The notes below the pieces were generated by a model that saw only the letters and a program-made list of their open reading frames with translations, ran no database searches and was not told the DNA's origin. 19,611 nucleotides of DNA from an uncultured Oscillospiraceae bacterium (GTDB taxonomy: Bacteria > Bacillota > Clostridia > Oscillospirales > Acutalibacteraceae), in assembly GCA_900553255.1 (NCBI GenBank), contig USCI01000047.1:1-19611 (forward strand), in the 5' to 3' direction. The translations under genes were made by a program, and so were the position numbers. Shown one piece after another: positions 1 to 5,384 of this stretch (its first letter is position 1; each line of letters begins with the position of its first letter).

Positions 1-2
1 AC

Positions 3-24
3 AAAAGAAAAAGGCGCTTCGCCT
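3..24 (-). terminator. Intrinsic terminator of the aldo/keto reductase gene
   Basis: On the minus strand a short stem AGGCG/CGCCT with an AAG loop is followed by a T-rich tract (TTTTCTTTTG). It lies about 60 nt beyond the reductase stop codon. The stem is only 5 bp, so efficiency is uncertain. Confidence 0.5.
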
Positions 25-54
25 GAGCAAAACGCCTCCTTCTTTGACAAGCTG

Positions 55-83
55 AAAGCGCCGGCTTATGCCGACGCTTTTTT
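55..83 (+). terminator. Intrinsic terminator for a plus-strand gene upstream of the window
   Basis: AAAGCG and CGCTTT pair around an inner GGC-TTAT-GCC hairpin, and six T residues follow on the plus strand. It would end a convergent gene lying mostly left of the window; one frame has a stop at 53-55, but too little is visible to call a gene. Confidence 0.5.
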
Positions 84-996
84 ACGGTATGGTGTTGCCG
101 GCGGCACGGTAGATTTCGTACCACTCCTCGCGGGTGAGAGAAACATCCTCGGCGCGGCAGAGGTCGTGCAAACGCTGCGGGTTGGTGGTGCCGGCGATCG
201 GCTGCATATGCGCCGGATGGCGCAGGATCCAGGCGATGACCACCGCGGTGTCCGGCACCCCTTTTTCGGCGGCAATCCGGCCGATGGCTGCGTTGAGTTC
301 CGGAAATTTGTCGTTGTTCAGATAAACCCCTTCAAAAAAGCCATACTGGAACGGGGACCAGGGCTGGATGGTCACGTTGTGCAGCCGGCAGTATTCGAGG
401 ATGCCGCCGTCGTGGTCAAAGGATGCATCATCCTTCATGTTGACGTGGATGCCGGCGTCGATCATGCCGGTGTGCATCGGGCCGAACTGCAGCTGATTGA
501 CCAGAAGCGGCTGATGCAGCGCTTTTTTGAGCAGCTCCATCTGCAGCGGGGAGAAGTTGCTGACGCCAAAATAGCGCACCTTGCCGGTGCGGTGCAGCCG
601 GTCGAACGCCTCCGCCACCTCGTCCGGCTCCATCAGCGTGTCGGGGCGATGGAGCAGCAGCACGTCGATATAATCGGTTTTTAGGCGCCGCAGGCTGCCA
701 TCCACGCTTTCAAGGATGTGTTCGCGGGAAAAATCGTAGTAGCCGGGCCGGATGCCGCATTTGGTCTGGATCAGGATTTTTTCGCGCACGTCCGGGCACA
801 TGCCGATCGTCTCGGCGAACATCTCCTCGCAGCGTCCGCCGCCATAGATGTCGGCATTGTCGAAAAAGTCGATGCCCTCCTCGAGCGCGGCACCGATCAG
901 TGCGGCAGCGCGGGCCTTGTCTGCTGTGTGCAGCCGGAAACAGCCGAGGGAAATCTCCGAAGCGGGCAGCACCCCGCCGACGAGAACCTTTTTCAT
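82..996 (-). CDS. Aldo/keto reductase, YdhF-like
   Basis: NAD(P)H-dependent oxidoreductase of the aldo/keto reductase superfamily, a single cytoplasmic TIM barrel of 304 aa. The catalytic tetrad is visible as D46 and Y51 (in FDNADIY), K79 (QTKCG) and H116 (LLLHRPD). GVSNFS and the late cofactor-binding part IAGTTNPQRL are also family-typical. The substrate cannot be told from sequence; the layout resembles the E. coli YdhF branch. The ATG at 996 is chosen over longer in-frame starts because AAAGGAG lies 8 nt upstream on the minus strand and homologues begin near the MKKV-type first beta hairpin. It is divergent from pyrB with a shared 150-nt promoter region. Confidence 0.93.
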   Translation of the reverse strand: MKKVLVGGVLPASEISLGCFRLHTADKARAAALIGAALEEGIDFFDNADIYGGGRCEEMFAETIGMCPDVREKILIQTKCGIRPGYYDFSREHILESVDGSLRRLKTDYIDVLLLHRPDTLMEPDEVAEAFDRLHRTGKVRYFGVSNFSPLQMELLKKALHQPLLVNQLQFGPMHTGMIDAGIHVNMKDDASFDHDGGILEYCRLHNVTIQPWSPFQYGFFEGVYLNNDKFPELNAAIGRIAAEKGVPDTAVVIAWILRHPAHMQPIAGTTNPQRLHDLCRAEDVSLTREEWYEIYRAAGNTIP

Positions 997-1032
997 GGGG
1001 AACAGCTCCTTTCTGCCAATAAAGCTGTCTTT

Positions 1033-1061
1033 ATGGTAGCAAATTTCCCGCACTTTAGCAA
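1033..1061 (-). promoter_or_regulatory. Probable promoter of the aldo/keto reductase
   Basis: On the minus strand TTGCTA (1061-1056) and TACCAT (1038-1033) are separated by 17 nt. The -10 is imperfect, but position and spacing fit the divergent gene arrangement. Confidence 0.4.
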
Positions 1062-1062
1062 G

Positions 1063-1091
1063 TTGCGCCGTGTGTCGAATGATGGTAAAAT
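1063..1091 (+). promoter_or_regulatory. Probable pyrB promoter
   Basis: TTGCGC (1063-1068), a 17-nt spacer and TAAAAT (1086-1091). The predicted transcript start near 1098 leaves a leader of only about 50 nt, too short for a PyrR-type attenuator. It is back-to-back with the reductase promoter. Confidence 0.5.
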
Positions 1092-1148
1092 AAAAGGAAA
1101 GCAGTAAAGGCTGGCGTGCGGCCGCAGCCCGGAAAGGAAGAGGCAACC

Positions 1149-2219
1149 ATGCAGTCACGACATCTGATCGATCTGTCGGATCTCACCCCGGATGAATGGG
1201 AGGATATCACGGCGCTTGCCTGCGATATCCGTGGACATCTCGATGACTATTACGGCACCTGCCGCGGGCGGATCCTGGCCACCCTGTTCTATGAACCGTC
1301 CACCCGAACCCAGATGTCCTTCCAGACGGCGATGCTGCGCCTGGGCGGCCGCATCATTGGGTTCGACAACCCGGCCAACTCTTCGGTTGCCAAGGGGGAG
1401 ACGCTCAAGGATACGGTGCGGGTGGTCAGCGGCTATGCCGACATCATTGCGATGCGCCATCCGGTCGCGGGTGCGGCGTTCGCGGCGTCGCTGTATTCGC
1501 GGGTGCCCGTGATCAACGCGGGGGACGGCGGACATCTGCATCCGACCCAGACGCTGACCGACCTGGTGACCCTGCGCAACGAAAAGGGAACCTTTTCGGG
1601 GCTGTGCATCGGGCTGTGCGGCGATTTGAAGAATGGCCGCACGGTGCATTCGCTGATCAAGGCGATGGCGCATTTCCCCGACAACCGGTTTGTGCTGATT
1701 TCCACGCCGGATCTCGGGGTGCCTTCCTACATCAAGGATTTCCTGTCCGCCGCCGGCTGCCGGTATGAGGAAGCGGATAACCTTATGGAGGCGATGCCGC
1801 AGCTCGATGTGCTGTATATGACCCGCATCCAGCAGGAGCGCTTTGCTTCGGCGGAGGAGTATGAGCGGCAGAAGGGCGTGTATGTGCTCGACAAGGAAAA
1901 AATGGCGCAGGGCAAAAAGGATCTGGTGGTGCTGCATCCACTGCCGCGGGTGGACGAAATCACCCAGGAGGTTGACGACGACCCGCGTGCCAAATATTTT
2001 GAGCAGACCGAATACGGGCTGTACGCCCGCATGGCGCTGATTGCCCGCATGCTCGAGGGCAGCGGGAAACGGCTCGATCCGGTGCCGCGCGGGATGGAAC
2101 ACGAGTGCAGCAATCCGCAGTGCATAACCCACCGGGAGCCGTACGCTCCGCATCTGTTCCGAAAGCAGGGTGATTTGCTTGTGTGCCGATATTGTGACGA
2201 ACGCACCCTGCTGCGGTGA
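1149..2219 (+). CDS. pyrB: Aspartate carbamoyltransferase with a fused PyrI-like zinc module
   Basis: Condenses carbamoyl phosphate with aspartate, the committed step of pyrimidine synthesis. The catalytic chain occupies about residues 1-305: carbamoyl-phosphate motif STRTQ at 51-55, HPTQTL at 131-136, and LHPLPRVDEI near 262-271. Residues about 315-356 are an extension with C320-x4-C325-x20-C346-x2-C349 and the string CITHREP. This resembles the zinc-binding end of the E. coli regulatory chain PyrI (C-x4-C, then CISHAEP, then C-x2-C). The PyrI nucleotide-binding domain is missing and no separate pyrI follows. At 356 aa it is longer than a plain PyrB (about 310). The ATG at 1149 has GGAAAGGAAG just upstream; an in-frame GTG at 1116 lacks a comparable site. 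The identity of the catalytic part is secure; the origin of the tail is inferred from the motif. Confidence 0.95.
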   Translation: MQSRHLIDLSDLTPDEWEDITALACDIRGHLDDYYGTCRGRILATLFYEPSTRTQMSFQTAMLRLGGRIIGFDNPANSSVAKGETLKDTVRVVSGYADIIAMRHPVAGAAFAASLYSRVPVINAGDGGHLHPTQTLTDLVTLRNEKGTFSGLCIGLCGDLKNGRTVHSLIKAMAHFPDNRFVLISTPDLGVPSYIKDFLSAAGCRYEEADNLMEAMPQLDVLYMTRIQQERFASAEEYERQKGVYVLDKEKMAQGKKDLVVLHPLPRVDEITQEVDDDPRAKYFEQTEYGLYARMALIARMLEGSGKRLDPVPRGMEHECSNPQCITHREPYAPHLFRKQGDLLVCRYCDERTLLR

Positions 2220-2226
2220 AAGACGG

Positions 2227-2775
2227 GTGCTGCTCTTTAACGGCTCGCCGCATAAGGACGGGCCGGTGGCACGCATGCTCCGCGCTTTCCGGGAGGCGCT
2301 GCCGCCGGCTTGGCCGGTGGAGGAAATCGACTGTTATGCCCGCCCGGCGCATCCCTGCACCGGGTGCGGTGGATGCGAAAAGCGCGAGGGCTGCGTGTTT
2401 GCGGATCTGGATGCGGAGTTTGCCGCGCTCGAACAGGCGGATGTGCTGGTGTTTGCCACGCCGGTGCACAATCTTTCCTTCTCGGCGCCGCTGAAAATCC
2501 GGATCGACCGCACCCAGCGCTACTGGGCGGCGCGGTTTGTACACGGGAAACGGCCGCCGGTTGCGCGTCCGAAGCAGGCGGTGCTGCTGACCGCCGCCGG
2601 GGCGCCGGGACGGTCTGGCCACGAAATGGTGGAAAAACAGCTGCTCCCGCCGCTGACCATACTGAACAGCCGGCTGGTTTCTTCGGTGGCATACAGCGGC
2701 GCGGATGCTGGCGAACCACTCGGGCCGGTTCTTGATGAGGTCCGGCAGGCGGCGCTTATGCTGACAACTCTTTAA
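2227..2775 (+). CDS. Flavodoxin-like NAD(P)H-dependent oxidoreductase
   Basis: A 182-aa protein of the NADPH-dependent FMN reductase / flavodoxin-like fold. VLLFNGSPHKDG at the N-terminus is the FMN-phosphate loop after beta strand 1. The cysteine motif CTGCGGCEKREGC and the segment LSFSAPLKIRIDR are typical of the small iron-sulfur-flavoprotein-like/NAD(P)H-dependent oxidoreductase group. The substrate is unknown. The frame is open from a GTG at 2170 inside pyrB, but the family usually starts one or two residues before the first beta strand. I therefore prefer the GTG at 2227, preceded by GGTGA (2214-2218), which overlaps the pyrB stop codon and implies translational coupling. GTG 2170 or 2194 are alternatives that would overlap pyrB by up to 50 nt. 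Confidence 0.85.
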   Translation: MLLFNGSPHKDGPVARMLRAFREALPPAWPVEEIDCYARPAHPCTGCGGCEKREGCVFADLDAEFAALEQADVLVFATPVHNLSFSAPLKIRIDRTQRYWAARFVHGKRPPVARPKQAVLLTAAGAPGRSGHEMVEKQLLPPLTILNSRLVSSVAYSGADAGEPLGPVLDEVRQAALMLTTL

Positions 2776-2803
2776 TATATAAATAGGAAATAATTAAAGA
2801 AAG

Positions 2804-2846
2804 GCCGAAGGCGGTGAGATAGCTCACCGCCTTCGGCTGCTTTTTT
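2804..2846 (+). terminator. Strong intrinsic terminator after the pyrB unit
   Basis: A perfect 15-bp stem (2804-2818 with 2823-2837), ATAG loop, then GC and six T residues. It separates the pyrB unit from the dcw cluster. Confidence 0.93.
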
Positions 2847-2962
2847 ACAGTTTCTGGAAGAAACCCGGCGGATTCTCTTATTTGGCAACGACATACGCGG
2901 AATTGTGAAAGATTTACCAGCATTTTGACACAAAATCCTCACAGGAATTTTTGGTACAGTGC

Positions 2963-2991
2963 TTGCAATTTGCGTTCAGAGGCTTTATAAT
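2963..2991 (+). promoter_or_regulatory. Promoter of the dcw cluster (PmraZ)
   Basis: TTGCAA (2963-2968), a 17-nt spacer and a perfect TATAAT (2986-2991). The predicted start near 2998 lies at the edge of the GTGG repeat array, which suits autorepression by MraZ. The approximately 155-nt leader to mraZ contains a GGGAAT/ATTCCC hairpin at 3078-3094. Confidence 0.75.
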
Positions 2992-2998
2992 GATGATT

Positions 2999-3067
2999 AA
3001 GTGGTGAAAAGTAGCTCGAAGTGGTGAGTTGTGGTGAATTTCCACTCTTTCCACCGAGTTTTCCACC
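2999..3067 (+). promoter_or_regulatory. Probable MraZ operator repeat array
   Basis: GTGG-type repeats sit on a 10-nt period: GTGGTGA at 3001, degenerate GTAG at 3011, GTGGTGA at 3021 and 3031. The following stretch carries TTTCCAC three times (3039, 3048, 3060), that is GTGGAAA on the other strand. Known MraZ proteins bind arrays of short GTG-rich repeats with about 10-nt periodicity upstream of their own gene. The array begins just after the predicted start of transcription, so bound MraZ would block the promoter. Confidence 0.65.
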
Positions 3068-3152
3068 ATCCTCTCCAGGGAATGAGAAATTCCCCTGCGG
3101 GTGTACCGCGGATCACCGCCGGTGGGGCGGGGAAAGGCAACAGGGTTTCGGT

Positions 3153-3572
3153 ATGCTGTACGGCCGGTTCCAACACAATATCGACGCAAAGGGGCGCATT
3201 TTTGTGCCCGCGAAGCTGCGTAAAGAGCTCGGCGACAGCTTTATTGCCGCGGCGGTGCTGGATCACTGCGTCAGCCTGTACTCGCTCGAGGAGTGGGACA
3301 AGCTGCAGGAAAAGCTGGCGGACATGCCGATGACCAAAGCACGCAAGCTGCAGCGTTACCTGTCCGCGAATGCGGCGGATGTACAGGTGGATGCGCAGGG
3401 GCGCATCCTGCTGCCGAAAAACCTGCTGGCCTATGCGGGGCTGGAGAAGGAAGCGCTGGTGGTCGGCACCGGCAAGCGCGCCGAAATCTGGAATCCGGCC
3501 GAATTTGAGGCGGATATTGATGTGATGACGGCGGAGGAAGTGGAATCCGGGCTGATGGAGCTGGGATTCTGA
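3153..3572 (+). CDS. mraZ: Transcriptional regulator MraZ
   Basis: First gene of the dcw cluster; a DNA-binding protein of the AbrB/SpoVT swapped-hairpin type that represses its own operon in other bacteria. The 139-aa protein has the two family half-motifs, NIDAKGRIFVP near the N-terminus and VQVDAQGRILLP in the middle. The frame is open upstream to a GTG at 3021, but family members start with MLYG/MFMG-like sequence directly before the first motif. The start is therefore the ATG at 3153, with only a weak AGGG ribosome site. rsmH follows after 28 nt. The repeat array in its leader is the expected binding site. Confidence 0.95.
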   Translation: MLYGRFQHNIDAKGRIFVPAKLRKELGDSFIAAAVLDHCVSLYSLEEWDKLQEKLADMPMTKARKLQRYLSANAADVQVDAQGRILLPKNLLAYAGLEKEALVVGTGKRAEIWNPAEFEADIDVMTAEEVESGLMELGF

Positions 3573-3600
3573 TGAGCGGATGTGAGGAGCGTGGCCGGGC

Positions 3601-4554
3601 ATGAGCGAATATCACCTGCCTGTGCTGCTGCAGGAAACCATTGATGCGCTGGCTATCCGGCCGGACGGGGTTTATGTGGACGGCACGGCGGGCGGCGGGG
3701 GTCACTCCTCGGCGATCGCGTCCCGCCTGACCACCGGACGGCTGATTGCACTGGACCGCGATCCGGATGCCGTGCGTGAGGCCTCGGCCAGGCTGCAGGG
3801 GCTGCCGGCCGAGGTGGTACAGGCCAATTTTGCGGATATGGAACAGGTGCTCGCGGCGCGCGGCATCGGGAGGGTGGACGGCATCCTGCTGGATATCGGC
3901 GTATCCTCCCACCAGCTGGACGCGGCGGAGCGCGGATTTTCCTATCATAAGGATGCGCCGCTGGATATGCGGATGTCCCAGAGCGGGACGTCGGCAGCCG
4001 AGCTGGTGAATACGCTGCCGGAGGCCGAGCTGGCGGAGATTTTTTTCCGTTTCGGGGAAGAAAAGCACTCACGGCGGATCGCGGCCGCGATTGTGCGGGA
4101 GCGGGCGGCGGCCCCGGTGGAAACCACCGCGCGGCTGGCGGATATTATCCGGAATGCGGTACCGGCGGCAGCCCGGCGCGACGGGCATCCTGCCCGGCGG
4201 GTATTCCAGGCGCTGCGCATTGCGGTCAACGGGGAGCTGGACTGCCTGTCGGCGGGGCTGGATGCGGCATTTCGCTGTCTGAAGGACGGCGGGAGGCTTG
4301 CGGTGATTACGTTCCACTCGCTGGAGGACCGCATGGTCAAGCAGCGTTTCGCTGCGTGGCGCAGGGGCTGTATCTGTCCGCCGGATTTTCCGGTATGCAC
4401 CTGCGGGCGCACGCCGGCGGCACAGCTGGTGCTGCGGCATCCGGCTGAGGCGGGCGAAGAGGAGCTGCAGCAGAATCCCCGCAGCCGCAGCGCAAAGCTG
4501 CGCTGTATCGAGAGGGTTCATGAATTGTATTCCGATGCGGGACAAGCCCACTGA
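3601..4554 (+). CDS. rsmH: 16S rRNA (cytosine(1402)-N(4))-methyltransferase
   Basis: S-adenosylmethionine-dependent enzyme that N4-methylates C1402 of 16S rRNA in the ribosomal P site (also called MraW). At 317 aa it has the usual length. Visible family motifs are HLPVLLQETIDAL at the N-terminus, the cofactor glycine loop DGTAGGGGHSS, LLDIGVSSHQLD, and the late FHSLEDRMVKQRF. The ATG at 3601 has TGAGGAG upstream. It stands in the conserved second position of the dcw cluster, 28 nt after mraZ and 29 nt before ftsL. Confidence 0.97.
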   Translation: MSEYHLPVLLQETIDALAIRPDGVYVDGTAGGGGHSSAIASRLTTGRLIALDRDPDAVREASARLQGLPAEVVQANFADMEQVLAARGIGRVDGILLDIGVSSHQLDAAERGFSYHKDAPLDMRMSQSGTSAAELVNTLPEAELAEIFFRFGEEKHSRRIAAAIVRERAAAPVETTARLADIIRNAVPAAARRDGHPARRVFQALRIAVNGELDCLSAGLDAAFRCLKDGGRLAVITFHSLEDRMVKQRFAAWRRGCICPPDFPVCTCGRTPAAQLVLRHPAEAGEEELQQNPRSRSAKLRCIERVHELYSDAGQAH

Positions 4555-4583
4555 AAGATTTTTGATGCTTAAGGAGGTACGAC

Positions 4584-5078
4584 ATGGCTGTACATCAGCA
4601 CGGCTCAGAAGCCTACGACCTGTCTTTGTTTGAACCGAAGAAGGCCAAAATTGTTTCCCTGCCGCAGAATAAAAAAGCACAGAAGATGCAGCAGCGCCGG
4701 GAAAAGGTGCAGTCGGTCGTGCGGGTGGCGACCGCCCTGTTTATCGCGGCGGCGGCGCTGGGTATTATTACACTGATGATTACAAGCCGGGTGCAGCTGA
4801 CCGAAATGAACGCGCAGCTGCAGCGTGACCAGGCCGAGCTGCAGGCGCTCAAGAGCGAATACGCCAGCTTGTCCAGCGAGCTTGCACAGACGACCTCCAA
4901 TCAGAGCATCGAGGAATATGCGGAGGAAGTCCTGGGCATGCAGAAGATGGAGCCGTACCAGATCCAGTATATTACGGTGGACGGTGCGACACAGGCGGCG
5001 GCGCAGGCTGAGGAGCCGGAGGGGTTCTGGGCGTCCCTATGGCAGTCGGTCCAAGACTTTTTCGCCGGTTTGTTTTAA
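4584..5078 (+). CDS. ftsL: Cell division protein FtsL
   Basis: Bitopic divisome protein of 164 aa, expected to pair with DivIC and FtsQ/DivIB and to support the FtsW-PBP synthase. It has a basic cytoplasmic N-terminus, one membrane helix at about residues 46-67, and an extracellular heptad-like coiled coil at about 70-105 (QLTEMNAQLQRDQAEL and on). The low sequence conservation is normal for FtsL; the call rests on topology and on its place between rsmH and the PBP gene. The tail after residue 140 is unusual: FWASLWQSVQDFFAGLF is an amphipathic aromatic segment. AAGGAGGT 7 nt before the ATG is a near-perfect ribosome site. Confidence 0.85.
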   Translation: MAVHQHGSEAYDLSLFEPKKAKIVSLPQNKKAQKMQQRREKVQSVVRVATALFIAAAALGIITLMITSRVQLTEMNAQLQRDQAELQALKSEYASLSSELAQTTSNQSIEEYAEEVLGMQKMEPYQIQYITVDGATQAAAQAEEPEGFWASLWQSVQDFFAGLF

Positions 5079-5157
5079 ACCCGGCATAGGAAAGCGGACG
5101 CTGCCATACATATCTCTTGTGGGATCCGCCGCGGCGGATCGGCAGGAGGCAGAAGAT

Positions 5158-5175
5158 ATGTCGAATCACGTTTGA
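5158..5175 (+). CDS. Possible five-codon leader ORF (MSNHV)
   Basis: ATG TCG AAT CAC GTT TGA, preceded by AGGAGG (5144-5149) at the ideal distance of 8 nt. Such a strong ribosome site is not expected by chance in a gap. Translation would open the surrounding hairpins in the leader of the PBP gene. It is far too short to judge by coding statistics, and the site may instead be a relic. Confidence 0.25.
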   Translation: MSNHV

Positions 5176-5299
5176 TCGTGACGGCTGATGCTGAGAGTTG
5201 GGATGAAAACGTCTTAACTCTCCTTTTGTTAAAAGGAACAGGGTTGGTTGCACCTGATTTCTTTACAGACGGGGCGTGCCTTCGGCCGCCCGGCGACAG

Positions 5300-5353
5300 G
5301 GCCTATCCGTAGTCTGACGGGCGGTGCGGCGCTCCGTCGCGGATGGGCTTTTT
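5300..5353 (+). terminator. Terminator-like hairpin upstream of the PBP gene
   Basis: Outer stem 5301-5309 with 5340-5348 (one U-G pair) and inner stem GACGG/CCGTC (5316-5320 with 5334-5338), then five T residues. No room remains for a separate promoter before the ATG at 5385, so the PBP must be made by read-through or antitermination. Confidence 0.5.
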
Positions 5354-5384
5354 GCTTCCCGCGGCAGTGTGTGGAGAGGAACGG

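Larger units (their letters stand above)
5064..5353 (+). promoter_or_regulatory. Structured leader and possible attenuator between ftsL and the PBP gene
   Basis: The 306-nt gap holds successive hairpins. They are GCCGG..CCGGC across the ftsL stop (5064-5085), an 18-nt perfect palindrome (5123-5140), TCACG/CGTGA (5166-5181), and a 12-bp stem including G-U pairs (5193-5204 with 5211-5222). CCTTTT/AAAAGG (5222-5236) and GGGCG..CGCCC (5272-5291) follow. The last element, 5301-5348, pairs GCCTATCCG with CGGATGGGC and is followed by TTTTT, the form of an intrinsic terminator 32 nt before the PBP start. CATATCT (5109-5115) can also pair with AGATATG (5154-5160), which covers the start of a five-codon ORF. 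No known riboswitch consensus was recognised. Confidence 0.45.

Noticed and set aside
3021..3152. In-frame N-terminal extension of MraZ from GTG 3021.
   Set aside because: It would translate the operator array and leader hairpins; MraZ proteins start at the ML(Y)G sequence immediately before the first DxKGR motif.
5238..5256. AGGGTTGGTTGCACC looks a little like a T-box antiterminator.
   Set aside because: The T-box core AGGGTGGNACCGCG is not matched, and no specifier stem or aminoacyl-tRNA or amino-acid gene is present.
5182..5262. GCTGAGAG and CACCTGAT in the ftsL-PBP gap resemble pieces of the TPP riboswitch core.
   Set aside because: The remaining conserved parts (the 5' GGGGTGC arm and the GGATAATGCCAGCG-like segment) are missing, and the downstream gene has no thiamine link.
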